Source of the DNA: Haematococcus lacustris | Lineage: Eukaryota > Chlorophyta > Chlorophyceae > Chlamydomonadales > Haematococcaceae | Reading direction: 5' to 3' | Assembly: GCA_030144725.1 (NCBI GenBank) | Contig: JASKMD010000030.1 | Location: forward strand, 1,336,525-1,400,524 | DNA: 64,000 nucleotides | Shown here: positions 12,701-23,758 of the stretch, piece after piece | How positions within the stretch are numbered: position 1 is the first letter of the stretch | Layout: every line of letters begins with the position of its first letter | Translations under genes and position numbers: made by a program | Notes under the pieces: model-generated | Seen by the model: only the letters and a program-made list of their open reading frames with translations | The model's database searches: none | Told to the model about the DNA's origin: nothing

Positions 12701-13133
12701 TGTGTCAGACACCACCTGCTACATAGCTGAGTTTGGCCACCTGTTTGACAGCCTGTGCCAGCCCACCACGGAGCCTCGGACCGGCAGCACCCCCAAGGTG
12801 CCGGCCTGGCAGGGGGAAGCAGCAGGGGGCAAGCACGTGCCTAAGGTCCCATACAAGCCCCCAGCTAAGAAAGAAGAGGACGCCATGTGGGTGGAGGATT
12901 GGCTTAAAGTCCCAGCCTTCTCAGAGGCAGGTCTGAAGCAGTTGGAGCAGCAGTGGTATGAGGCAGCAGGCGTAACCTGGCCACCAGCAAAGCCAGAAGA
13001 GCAGGAGGCTGAGCCTGGCAAGGGTGACAAGTCCCAGCGAAAGCCAGTCGGTGGTGGTAGCAGGGGTGGTAGCAGGGGTGGGAGCAGGGGTGGGAGCAGG
13101 GGTGGGGGCGGTAAGAGAGGTCGAGAGGATTGA
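6714..13133 (+). CDS. CACTA-1 accessory protein: Ulp1/C48 protease, coiled coil and 2OG-Fe(II) oxygenase-like domain
   Basis: About 19 exons encode roughly 1,450 residues. Exons placed with matching phases include 6714-7025 (or one ending at 7022), 7398-7585, 7909-7974, 8047-8131, 8221-8679 (Pro/Ala-rich), 8789-8841, 8941-9048, 9071-9421, 9494-9666, 9774-9882, 9970-10017, 10222-10314, 10546-10611, 10698-10916, 11093-11389 and 11790-13133. The edges of exons 2 and 4 and a small exon near 10,141-10,173 are less certain. Residues about 500-750 show the Ulp1/SENP layout: NHWTVAAV (His), YYDPIA (Asp), then PPQGDCWSCGDRML (Gln and Cys). Residues 830-900 are a heptad-rich coiled coil. The last exon has ALHVDV (HxD), GYTIHAG (distal His) and SVRVHFY (Arg), the order of 2-oxoglutarate/Fe(II) dioxygenases, split by a Pro/Gln/Ser insert. 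It ends in four GGSR repeats. Protease assignment is firm; the oxygenase is inferred from motif order and a paralogue at 18,250-25,347. Confidence 0.8.
11461..11665 (+). repeat. Telomere-like CCCTAA array inside an intron
   Basis: About 200 bp of (CCCTAA)n with CCCTAG, CCCTGG and CCCTGT variants lie in the intron between 11,390 and 11,789 of the accessory gene. The C-rich strand is the plus strand. The unit equals the TTAGGG telomere type, known in some Chlamydomonadales, and not the TTTTAGGG of Chlamydomonas reinhardtii. Because it is internal and degenerate it is not a chromosome end. Confidence 0.85.
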
Positions 13134-13231
13134 CATGGACTGCATGTGAGACTTCACGACCATGATTGAAATGGTTGGGTTACACAGAGTATGCAAGTGT
13201 TAGGGATACGCTAATGTGACATGTGATGCAA

Positions 13232-14444
13232 GGTCCCTGCGCCCATCGTCCCTGCGCTCGTCCCTGCACTCGTCCCTGCACTCGTCCCTGCGCCCGTAAT
13301 CCCTGCGCTCATCCCTGCGCTCATCCCTGCGCTCATCCCTGCACTCGTCCCTGCACTCGTCCCTGCACTCGTCCCTGCGCCCCTAATCCCTGCGCTCGTC
13401 CCTGCGCTCATCCCTGCACTCGTCCCTGCGCCCTTAATCCCTGCACTCGTCCCTGCATTCGTCCCTGCGCTCGTCCCTGCGCTCATCCCTGCACTCGTCC
13501 CTGCGCTCGTCATCCCTGCGCTCGTCCCTGCGCTCATCCCTGCACTCGTCCCTGCGCTCGTAATCCCTGCGCTCATCCCTGCGCTCATCCCTGCGCTCAT
13601 CCCTGCGCTCGTCCCTGCGCTCATCCCTGCACTCGTCCCTGCGCTCGTCATCCCTGCGCTCGTCCCTGCGCTCATCCCTGCACTCGTCCCTGCGCTCGTA
13701 ATCCCTGCGCTCATCCCTGCGCTCATCCCTGCGCTCGTCCCTGCACTCGTCCCTGCACTCGTCCCTGCGCCCCTAATCCCTGCGCTCGTCCCTGCGCTCA
13801 TCCCTGCACTCGTCCCTGCGCCCTTAATCCCTGCACTCGTCCCTGCATTCGTCCCTGCGCTCGTCCCTGCGCTCATCCCTGCACTCGTCCCTGCGCTCGT
13901 CATCCCTGCGCTCGTCCCTGCGCTCATCCCTGCACTCGTCACTGCGCTCGTAATCCCTGCGCTCGTCCCTGCACTCGTCCCTGCGCTCGTCCCTGCGCTT
14001 ATCACTGCACTCGTCCCTGCGCCCCTAATCCCTGCGCTCGTCCCTGCGCTCATCCCTGCACTCGTCCCTGCGCCCGTCGTCCCTGCATCCGTCCCTGCAC
14101 TCGTCCCTGCGTTCGTCCCTGCGCCCCCAGGTCATCCCTGCGTTCGTCCCTGCACCCCCCCCTCCATCCCTGCGTTCGTCCCTGCGCCCCCAGGTCATCC
14201 CTGCGTTCGTCCCTGCACCCCCCTCCCCATCCCTGCGTCTGTCCCTGCGCCCCCACCCCCATCCCTGCATCCGTCCCTGCGTAAATGCCACGGGCCGCCC
14301 AGCCTCAGCCTTTGACTTTTTTGACCTGATTCTTTTTGGGATGAATTCCTTACATCACAAGCTACCAACTACCTTAATTTCAGCCCATTTGGACAAGGTC
14401 GGCCAAAGCGCAGGGAGAAACGCAGGCCCTAAATTGTAGGAGTG
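13232..14444 (-). repeat. Right terminal inverted repeat of CACTA-1 with 12-bp minisatellite
   Basis: This is the inverted partner of 260-1,476 and nearly equal in length (1,213 against 1,217 bp). The minisatellite, seen here as GTCCCTGCRCTC units, runs from 13,232 to about 14,281; unique terminal sequence runs from 14,282 to the end at 14,444. The region 14,380-14,444 can be read as an artificial extension of the LINE-A frame, which is coincidental. Confidence 0.9.
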
Positions 14445-14446
14445 AA

Positions 14447-17400
14447 TGCACCTTGTAGTAGTTTTCCTTGTTGATGCCGTCCCATTGCCAGCCATCTATG
14501 CTGGTAATGGCCTCTTGGTGGCCGTACATGGCCCCTAGTATGCAGCCTAGGTTCTTGGGTTGACAACGGCAGGCTTTATCCACCTTCCAGCTGGAGAGTC
14601 CTGGGAGGTCAAGGCCTACTATGCGCACTATATCCTGCGGGATAGTTTGGGTCTGTCTGCCCTCATTGTTCCGTTTCGTGCCCGCCTTGGGTAGAGTGGG
14701 CTTCGTCGGGGGCGGTTGTGTTGCTCGTTGCTCTCGTTTCAGCAGTCGTGAGCTCGTCCTGGTGGCATCATGGACTGCGGGTGCCGCTGCGGCCCGGTCC
14801 GCCGTTGCTGGTTGCGTTGCTTGCAGGGCCGCATACGCTTTCATATCCATATAGCGGGTTCTGGTGTCTGGCACGGCGGGTGTGGGCGCAAGTTCCGTGA
14901 GACCCGCGGCCCAGGGTGTGATTTTGCGTTGGGCGGGCGGTAGGGTGAGTGATGTGTTGCGGCTGTCCCGGATGGTGCGCGTTGCGGTCGCGTCAGGGCA
15001 TGAGGGCTGGGCCGCCATGGCCGCAAGTTTGTTGAGGGCGATAATGTGTTTCTGTTTGACCTTTTTCCCGTATTTCGATGTGAGCATGCTACCCGTGATG
15101 ATGTGTGTGTTGCCCTCGCAGCTGAGCTCACATGCGTTGGTAATGCCTAGGCTTTTGAGGCAGGTGATGCTGGCGCTGACGACGTCGTGTGCATGAGAAC
15201 TGTTGGCTTGCGTGATGAGGCGGCCGAGTGTGTGGCATTCCTCGGGGTAGAGGGGTAGTCCCCCTTCCGTGGCTGCCAGCCCGGCTAGTGAGGTATAGAC
15301 TAGTTGCCGTGCCCTGAGGGTATGGTGGAAGAGGGTGAGCATGCGGTGTCCTTGAGTGTTGGCCAGGGTATTGAGCCATGTGATTTGCTTGTGTAGCATG
15401 CTCCTTGAGATGTGGGCGTGCGTCACATCTGTGGACTGGAGGCTTTGTGTGAGGGCTGTTGTGTTGCGAGCGTGGTATTCCTGAGCTGTGGAGCTGATGC
15501 CCATGCCTAGTTTCCCGGCGTCTTCTCTGACAATGGCGTTGGGCATTCCCAGGGGGAGTCTGAGTTTAAGCTTAGCGCATTGATTAATGGACCTGTCATA
15601 TAGCTCAAGGTCCCCTGGGGTGCAGGGCACGGCGCAGAAGCTGTAGGCTAGACTGGGTATGATGGCCGTGCGGATGATGTGTATGGCCTGTCTAGCGCTA
15701 GCAAAGGAGCGTCTGAGTCTCTCTAGTTTTTGGCGTAGCTGGGTAATCATAGCGGTGTGTTGTGGTTTCCAGTCCAGCGTCATGGTGATGAGCACACCCA
15801 GGTAGGTGAAGGGTGAGGTCGGGCGGTGGTATGTGACGGGTTTCCCTTGTAAGCTTACAGTTTGGAGTTGTTGGCGGGCCCACTTATCCGCTTCGGCCGC
15901 GTTGCTGCACATGCCGGTTTCGATCGAGTGATGGAGCGCGGGTTTTACTGCGAGGGTTTTACTGTGTGAGATGATGGGGTGACCCCAGTCCGAGAAGGCT
16001 GAGAGTTTGTCCGCTTGGCAGCGGAGGTTGCGGAGTGTGTTGCAGAGGATTGCTATGTCGTCGGCATAGTCAATGCTGCTGACAGTGGCGCGTTCCCCGC
16101 TGTCAGCCGTCGCGGATTTGAATTTATAGCCCCTCGCGCCCACCTGCAGCCAGCGCAGTAGGGGTTCGATATAGATGAGGAACAGGAAGGGTGAGAGTGA
16201 GTCGCCCTGGATGGTGCCCCGGTCCACGGGTACCGGGTCAGTGGGGCCGTAGGGAGTTCTGAAGCGCGTTGTAGCGCCCGTGTATAGGTCCTTCACTGCG
16301 TCCGTCGCGTCCGTGGGGAAGCCTAGGTCGTGCATGATCCATAGTAGTTTGTCCTGGCAGGTGGTGTTGAACGCACTGGTGAAGTCGACCAGGAGCGCGT
16401 AGATATCTGCCTTAGCCAGCTTAGCATCTTCAAGGGCCATGACAAGCATCTGTAGCTGTTGTGTAGTGTTCCTATGGGAGCGGAACCCAGCTTGGTTCTT
16501 GCTGAGCATCCCATTGGCTTCAGCATACTCAGAAAGCATCTTAGTTATGAGGCTGGTCCACAGCTTGTAGACGGTGTTGGCTAGGCCCACAGGCCTGTAG
16601 GAGTTAAGGTCCGTTTCTTGCCCTTTGTCTTTGTAGAGCAGGCATGTGTCACTGGTCTTCCACGTGGTTGGTGTGCAGCCTGTAGCCCACATGATGATGA
16701 ACAACTGGTGTATGGTGTCCCTCATCTCCCACGGCAGCATCTTGATGATCTCGTTCTCAATGCCGTCTGGCCCCGGGGCCTTGCCTCCTGCCAGCCTGCT
16801 GAGGCATTCCTGGAAGCCTGCCTTGTCCATGATGGCTGTGTGCAACCAATGTGCGTTTTGGCAGGCGTGCAGTGTGAAGGCGTCGTCTGCTTTGGCGCGA
16901 GCCCACGGGTAGTTTCGAGTCTGCGTGTTTGTGTAGTTGCCAGTTTTCGGGGTCGGCGGCGTGAGCTTTTGTCTGTAGGCCTCGGTAATTATCCGGTTCA
17001 GGTCGGCCGGGGCCGTGCATATCTTGTTGGTGGTGGGGTCGGCTAGCGCCTGCAGGCCTTTGTGATCGGTGCGGGACGGGCGTAGGATGTATTTGTTCGC
17101 TTTCTTAGGCTGGGTGCTTATTAGTTGTTGCATTCTGACACGGGCTTTGGCGATGGCGAGTGCGGAGTCGTCGTCGTCTAGCTTGTGAATTTGGTCGCGG
17201 TACGAGTTGGTCAGCTGGGCGAGCGCGGCCTGCACGTGATTTTCGGTTGTGTCGTCGCCCTGGCGCGCTTGTACCGCCTCCCTTGTTTCCGCATTTGTCG
17301 TATCTGTCTCTGGGATAAGTTCATCGATGGTTGGGTGCACGTTGTTTTGCTTGAAAAACACTCTAGCCTTCCGGCTGAGTTCTCTGGTGGTTTTGAGCTT

Positions 17401-18145
17401 TTTGCCTAGTGCCTGTCTAATCCTACACATGGTCCTGCGTTGGTAGTGTTGGCCCCCCCTTGTTAGGGTCTTAGTATTGCACGTCTTGATAGCTGTCGTC
17501 CTGCAGGTTTGCGGTAGGGTTGTGAGCATGGTAGCTGCGGTGTCTACAGCTTCCCTGGCTGGGAGGCCTGCTACCAACGTTAGGCGCTGTGGTTGTTGGG
17601 GGTTGGCCTTGTCAATCGTGGTCAGGAAGTGGATAGCATCAGTGTACATGGGAGCAAGGTAAGTTGTCAGGTGTGCGTGCAGTTGTGGGGCACCTGAGCT
17701 GGGTTGTTGCACTGCCAGGCGGTAGGCTTCCCTGTCCTTATTGGTAATGGGGGTGGTAAGGATGGTGTGGCTGTGCTTCTGAGGTTTTTGTGGGGCTGCC
17801 AGGTCTATGCCCAGTCGGGCTGTACTGAGTGTGGCGGTGAGTGGTCTGTGGTCGCTAAGATATGCGTTCGTGTCGACGTGCGTGCGGTGTACAGGGCCGT
17901 GTCTTGCGTCGCGCGTCAGTATGGCGTCGATGCGGCTGTTGCAGTGCGGTTGTTGGTAGGTCCAGGCCCGGTCGCCGGGATCAGCTTCGGACAGGCGCAT
18001 CTCTGTTGCGAACTCCCTCATCATGTTGTCTTGTGTGTATTCGGTGTGCTCGGAGCGATCCTATGTTTTCATTGTGGCATTGATATCTCCCGCCAGGATG
18101 AGTGAGCCGGGCAGGTGCCCAGTGCCTCCTACACTAAGCCCGTCT
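14447..18145 (-). pseudogene. LINE-A: endonuclease remnant and reverse transcriptase (5'-truncated)
   Basis: The minus-strand frame begins with the tail of an APE-type endonuclease: ILAGDINA, then an in-frame TAG at 18,061-18,063, then SRIDAIL and LSDHRPL. The reverse transcriptase follows, with the finger/palm motif FRSHRNTTQQ, VDFTSAFNT, the IQGDSLSPFLF loop and the YADDIAIL active site, and then a thumb and linker. The first half of the endonuclease is missing, so the copy was truncated at its 5' end on insertion, as LINEs often are, or later. The frame stays open from 18,060 to 14,447, where CACTA-1 interrupts it; it resumes at 257 with a PHD finger. A complete LINE of this type copies its own RNA into nicked target DNA. 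This copy is dead because of the truncation, the stop codon and the CACTA insertion. It lies in the decayed oxygenase gene that continues at 18,250. Confidence 0.85.
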
Positions 18146-19796
18146 TAAAGAAGGTGCGGTAATGCGTGAATCTATTGCATCTTGTCATGTCTCATCGCAC
18201 CATTCCACATAATGTATCCGTGAACAGCATGTATGCTTCGGTGCTGCAGGTCAAGGCTGCTACCCCACCCCCATCCGATTCAGAGCCTGAGTCTGCTGTC
18301 CTGCCATTGGCTCAGCGATCAAGGCGGCGGCTCATTGAGGAAGACTCACCCCCCGCCAACTCATCCAGTGATGGGATGGATGAGGGTGAGGGTGAGGGTG
18401 AGGATGAGGGTGGGGGTGAGGATGAGGGTGAGGGTGAGGAAGAGGACGAGGAGGAGGAAGAGCAGCAGGTGCCAGCGGAGGCGCAGGAGCAGGGTTCAGC
18501 CAGCAAGCAGCGGCGTCGCAAGGGGAGGCTGGTCCCTGATGAATTCAGCAAGAGCGTCCTGGCGGTGGTGAGCATGTTGATGACCCTATGATGCATGTGT
18601 TGTACGTGTTGTGGGGCATGTGCCGCAATGTTCGTTGCTCACCTTGCCCCATCGTGGGTCCATGATTACAGTACAAACATCATGCACCTGATGCCAAGAA
18701 CCCCTTCAGCGAGTTGGGCAAATTTGAGGTTCGTGGCAATGCTTATACTACATCCCGCCATAGGAGCCGATATCAATGCTCAATTTATAACCTTGTTGCC
18801 TGATTTCGCTGATCCTTGTAGCAAGATGCAGCCCAGTTGTGGAAAAAGCACTGTGCTGAACGCATTCGGACTTGGTGCCCGCGCTCTATGGGTCAGGTGA
18901 TTGAGCTGTTGATGGTCTTGCCATATCTACAACATGCCATGATCAGTGATGTGTATATATTGTTCTGCCGTGTACATGCTGTGTGTCTTGCAGTACACTA
19001 TCCTCCACTGTGCCCCCGGGGAATACCCCAAGCTCGGGTGCAATGTGATGGAGGCCAGATGGCTCGCTGCTATGCGGGCCACTATTGGCTATATCTGGCA
19101 GAAATTCAAGGAAGCCAAGGTACCCTACCTGGCCCTGATTTCCTACTGGATGTTGCTGTGTGCCTTTTGATCAAAAGGTGGGTAGCATCGTACCTTGCAT
19201 GCATCTCCAACTGCAGCAGGCACACACAACTGTAGCATGCATCACCAACAGTGCACCATGGGAGCCCACTGTTTCCTTAGCGCGTGTATTCACTATCCCT
19301 CACACATAGGTCTTACGATTCGGTGAGACAGAAGAGCACTCCTAAGGGGATTGCCAGCAGGACACCCGGTAAGGCTGCAAATGCCGTGAAGTCGGATGAG
19401 GCGTGGGAGGAGAAGTTTGGTCGCCAGTTGTTGGCAGGCAAGGCAGCGGCGGCAGCTGCTGGCAAGCCTTTCGCCAATGACGATGTGGAGGTCCCGGCCA
19501 TGATGGTACATAAACTCCACGTGTACATATGATGCGCGTGAATGCAGGCACATCCGCAAGAAGAGACAAAGGAGAGTATCCGTGAAATGCGACAAGAGCT
19601 CCAACGCTTGAAGGTAGGAACCATAGCATGAAATGGGCAAAATACAATGGGTAAAGTACCTTGTGACTACCTCAATCGTAGGAGATCATCAACATGATGG
19701 CAACAGATACAGCAGGCACATCAAGCTCCCAGGTAACAGTTTGTGGTGCCATATAAACAGTGGCGCTTGAGGATATTAGGACACAGCTACAACACA

Positions 19797-20240
19797 TAGC
19801 CAAACAGTGTCACCAGGACCCAGCAGTGGGTCATCAGGACCCTGCACAGGGTCACCAGAACCCAGCAAATGGCCAACAGGACCCTCCAGAAAACAATGCA
19901 TGCAAGACCCTTTGCAGGGTCACTAGGAACCTGCATTTGGTCAACAGGACCCTGCAGAATGCCCTGTACGCAAGAACTTGTGTGGGGTCGCTTGGACCCT
20001 GCACAGGGTCAGTAGGACCCTGCACAGGGTCACCAGGACCCTGCACAGGGTCGCCAGGACCCTGCACAGGGTCAACAGGACCCTGCAGGATGCCTGTACA
20101 CAAGAACCCTATACAAGGTTGCCAGGACCCTGTGCAGGGTCACTAGGACCCTGCACAGGGTCGCTAGGACCCTGCACAGGGTCACTATGACCCTGCACAG
20201 GGTTACCACAACCATGCACAGGGTCTACAGCACATGCAAT
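19797..20240 (+). repeat. Array of palindromic GACCCTGCACAGGGTC units (first array)
   Basis: About nine close copies, plus degenerate ones, of a 16-bp interrupted palindrome (GACCCTG, 2 bp, CAGGGTC) occur roughly every 21 bp. They sit in an exon of the decayed paralogue, where they read as His-Gln-Asp-Pro repeats before the frame is lost. A second array of the same unit lies downstream at 25,590-26,030. Confidence 0.85.
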
Positions 20241-20692
20241 ATTCTTCGGCACCCACGGTCCCTTCAGAAAGGATGATTCAACAGATCTTTACATTTCTCT
20301 ACATTGCGTTCATGCAGACAGGCACAGAAGTGTTCCTACAGCCGATGCAAGCTTGGAACTTCCCCATGAACACGCGGGTGAGTTAATGGCAACCCAAGCA
20401 CTACATGCACTCAAAGCACTCAAGCACTCAATGCAAGCACACTTTATGCACGTGCAGGGCAAAGTGTTCCAGCAGCCGACGTACAAGGCATACCCTGGCA
20501 AGGTCTTCATGCCAGGCCACGAGGCTCCATGCAGGAACGACGCGCTGGCCGCAGGGCTGACAGTGTATCAGCTGCCACAGAACGCCCTTCCAGGGGTGGA
20601 GGTGGTAGTGGCCATCATCTACATCACCCGGGTGTACTGCAGCTTGATTTTCAGCTCAGTGCGACCTAAACAAACCCCGCAGCAACGCACGG

Positions 20693-21085
20693 TGTAACAG
20701 TAGTGTTTGTGCGGTCAGAATGCATGGTCGGCTGAGAGATAAATGTCGGCTGCAGCCGCCAGGCATGCTGAGTTATGCGGCTATTGCTGCCGCTGCGACT
20801 GTCTACATACTGTTCGACAGCCTCCGACTCGCGCTGTGGTAGTGCAATGTACTTACATCGTCGAGAATCAGCTCATCCTCAAAACAACTCGCTTCCCAGT
20901 CTTAAGTCACTGAGCCAGTCATTCGATCAGCAGTCCACAGAGGTCTCGTAACCAAGCCTCCCTAAGCCTCGAACACTGCAGGATCTCCTCATAAGTAGAA
21001 AGCAAATCACACCTCATGGGATCCTGCATGGAGAAAAGAAACACTAACACACCATTCATCCTAGCTGAGTGTCTGGACTGTTGCA
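20693..21085 (-). repeat. LTR (3' LTR of the minus-strand element)
   Basis: This is the left member of the 393-bp pair. It starts TGTAACAG and ends CTGTTGCA, giving the usual TG…CA ends, and appears identical to the copy at 23,366-23,758. Confidence 0.9.
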
Positions 21086-21756
21086 CTCTCCCCCACTCCG
21101 AAAAGCTACGTCCCGGAGCTTGCTGATATCAGTCAGAATCTTGCGACAACAGGCAAAACAGGCATGCACGGACAGGCAGGCAGAAACATGCTTCATGCTT
21201 CATGCAACCGGCTGCTGCCCTACCCTGACCGGCGTCTCGCTCCCTTTCCTCCTCCTCCAAAGCTGACCAAAGAAACCATCGTGACAGAAACTGAGAAACA
21301 GAAGATGTGGTAGCTATGTTCAGCGCAGGTTGCAATGGGTGATCGGTCCATGCCGGCTGCATAATGCTAGAACAGAGTTGGTGGGATGTAGACAGACAAA
21401 TGCCTTGTCCCTAACCAGAGTGGATGGTTGCGGGTCATGTGCTGTGCTGCAATCATGCCCATCTGATGCAGGTCGGTGCGCATGGGAGTTACATGGCTCC
21501 CCCGGCTCTGCTGTAGTAACTGGCATGTTAGCCAGCCAGTGCAGCCGTAAGGAGACGCTGGTACTGTGCACTTTGAGGTCACTTGAGGTGCAAGGCTGCG
21601 AAGCTCAAGAGCCTAGGCGTATGTGCCCGGTCGATTGGATGCAGAGGTGTGTGTGCCTGACTGCATAGTGTGTGGCCCATGCATGAGTGAACATGAGAGA
21701 AGCAGTACGGCAACTGCAACCCTAGGCAAATGCATGATCGCTTTGCCCCGTGCCGT

Positions 21757-21936
21757 TGTGCGCTACCTCAGGGGACACCTGGGCTGCTCGATTGTGCGCT
21801 ACCTCAGGGGACACCTGGGCTGCTTGATTGTGCGCTACCTCAGGGGACACCTGGGCTGCTTGATTGTGCGCTACCTCAGGGGACACCTGGGCTGCTTGAT
21901 TGTGCGCTACCTCAGGGGACACCTGGGCTGCTTGAT
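21757..21936 (+). repeat. Five tandem 36-bp units in the LTR element interior
   Basis: Five copies of a 36-bp unit containing TGTGCGCTACCTCAGGGGAC follow one another almost without change, and degenerate sequence follows. Open frames across them are repeat artefacts. The remainder of the interior to 23,365 is low-information sequence in which no gene was recognised. Confidence 0.9.
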
Positions 21937-23365
21937 TGTGCGTCGGCTGTGCGGCTAACGACTTGTTTGTAATGGTAGGCTGCTGGCTAGGGTGCTTTGC
22001 TGCCATGATGTGTGGATGCTACCTCAAGAGAGTGTGCGTGAGGTGGCTGTGAGAGTGTGCGCATGTCGTGCAACTATGCGGCTTGAGTGTGATGGCAGGC
22101 TGCAGGGTGAGCTGCCATGGTGTATGGTGGTGCCCTACTCTCTGCACGGAAAGCAGGTGTGTAGGCTATAGGTGATGTCTCTGTGGCTAAAGCCAGCAGG
22201 ATGCATGAAGCTAGAGCTGTGCTATGTGCCGTCTCTGTGGCTGATGCCAACAGGTTGTGTAATGGGACTGCGACTGTGCTGTGAGGTCTCGCCTGATGCG
22301 GGATGTGCAACGATGCGACTGTGCTGCAGGTGCGGTGCGAGGACAGCTTACTGCGTCTTCGCCTCCTAGAAAAAGCATCCGAACTCTCCGCTGTGGGGCT
22401 CCACTTGTGCGGGGCTGCAAGTGTGTCGACCGATTCTAACAAGAGCGATGTCGACAGAAGAACTGTGCGCTAAAGAAGCAGCTATGTGTGGCGTGATTGG
22501 TGCTGGGCTGCATGCCTAAAGACGTCAAGATATGACTACTGGGCTGGCCCCCATGCCACTTTGCCCTGCTTGTCGTGTCTATCAGCTTGAGACTATGCCT
22601 GGTAGGCTGGGTGCTACTGCCAACTGCATGTATGACTCTCTGCAGGCTGGTGCACTGCAAGGTACTGATCTCTGCTTGTGCAGGCTGATGTTGGTGATGG
22701 TGTGCTCTGTAGCAGGAGTGCACCTGTGCTTCTGGGCTGGGCGTTGTGTTCTCTGCTTGGACAGGTTGATTGTGTTAATGAAACTCTGGTAGGCCTGACT
22801 GATTGGGTCTCAGCAAGGTGCTGGATGTATGGTTGATAGTGATGATGCTCTGCGTGGGGCAGGCTATGTTGAGACTCTGCTAGGAGCAGGTTGTATGTGT
22901 AGGGTTGGCTGCATTTTTACAGGTTTGCAACACGTCTCTTGCAAGCTGGTGCTCTGCAAGGCTATGCTCTTTGCCTAGTGCAGGTTGTGGTGTAACTCTG
23001 CTTAGACCTGCAATTTAGCTACAGATTTACAGGTTTGGTGATAACTAGTTCGCTAAGCTCCCGTTAGCTGGGGTGGTGGCGGGGATGATGGTGGCAAGCA
23101 ACGCACGTGTAAATGTGCAACGCAAGCTAAGCAATCCTCCGCGTCAGCGGGACAAAGCAAGGACTAGCTAAGCTCTCCGTGTAAACGGGTAAAGCAAGCC
23201 TGCGAAACAGTAGTGCAACACCTCTGCAGAATCAGCAGGTAACTCTGCAGCAGTAGGCCGCTGGAGCTGGGTTCATCAGCTCCGACTCCGTTGGCACCTC
23301 CGAATCAGTTGGCTCGGGTGTCACTGCGCACAGGTCCATACGATCGAACAATTGCGGAAACCAAG

Positions 23366-23758
23366 TGTAACAGTAGTGTTTGTGCGGTCAGAATGCATGG
23401 TCGGCTGAGAGATAAATGTCGGCTGCAGCCGCCAGGCATGCTGAGTTATGCGGCTATTGCTGCCGCTGCGACTGTCTACATACTGTTCGACAGCCTCCGA
23501 CTCGCGCTGTGGTAGTGCAATGTACTTACATCGTCGAGAATCAGCTCATCCTCAAAACAACTCGCTTCCCAGTCTTAAGTCACTGAGCCAGTCATTCGAT
23601 CAGCAGTCCACAGAGGTCTCGTAACCAAGCCTCCCTAAGCCTCGAACACTGCAGGATCTCCTCATAAGTAGAAAGCAAATCACACCTCATGGGATCCTGC
23701 ATGGAGAAAAGAAACACTAACACACCATTCATCCTAGCTGAGTGTCTGGACTGTTGCA
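23366..23758 (-). repeat. LTR (5' LTR of the minus-strand element)
   Basis: This is the right member of the LTR pair. The target duplication CACGG follows directly and continues into the interrupted exon (…ACG GAG TAC ATC…). Confidence 0.9.

Larger units (their letters stand above)
260..14444. mobile_element. CACTA/EnSpm-type DNA transposon, complete, 14.2 kb (CACTA-1)
   Basis: The element begins CACTCCTACAATTTAGG and ends with the exact reverse complement. The dinucleotide AA flanks both ends (258-259 and 14,445-14,446), a short target duplication in the range known for CACTA elements. The inverted repeats are about 1.2 kb each, made of roughly 160 bp of unique sequence plus a minisatellite. 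Inside are two divergent genes: a Tnp2-like transposase (1,544-6,550, minus) and a Ulp1-protease/oxygenase gene (6,714-13,133, plus). Almost no DNA is unaccounted for between the repeats and the gene ends. Both genes can be spliced into uninterrupted frames, so the copy may be autonomous. It is inserted in LINE-A. Confidence 0.9.
20693..23758 (-). mobile_element. Non-autonomous LTR retrotransposon, 3.07 kb, 5-bp duplication CACGG
   Basis: Two 393-bp direct repeats (20,693-21,085 and 23,366-23,758) begin TGTAACAG and end CTGTTGCA. CACGG stands immediately outside both (20,688-20,692 and 23,759-23,763). On the minus strand a purine tract, GAGTGGGGGAGAG, precedes the repeat at 21,085. A TGGTTTCCGCAATTG stretch, a possible primer site, follows the repeat at 23,366. 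The element is therefore read as minus-strand. The 2.28-kb interior shows no gag, protease, integrase or reverse transcriptase, so it would depend on a partner in trans. The two LTRs look identical by eye, which points to recent insertion. It splits an exon of the decayed oxygenase gene, whose frame is restored exactly on removal. Confidence 0.9.

Noticed and set aside
14380..14446. C-terminal extension of the LINE-A frame (…VSPCALADLVQMG)
   Set aside because: These codons lie in the CACTA terminal sequence; the same peptide appears at the solo end near 24,290.
19797..20240. CRISPR-like array
   Set aside because: The units are adjacent palindromes without unique spacers of constant length, and the DNA is eukaryotic.
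21623..22800. Possible genes in the interior of the LTR element
   Set aside because: The frames follow the 36-bp repeats or low-complexity sequence and show no retroviral motif on either strand.
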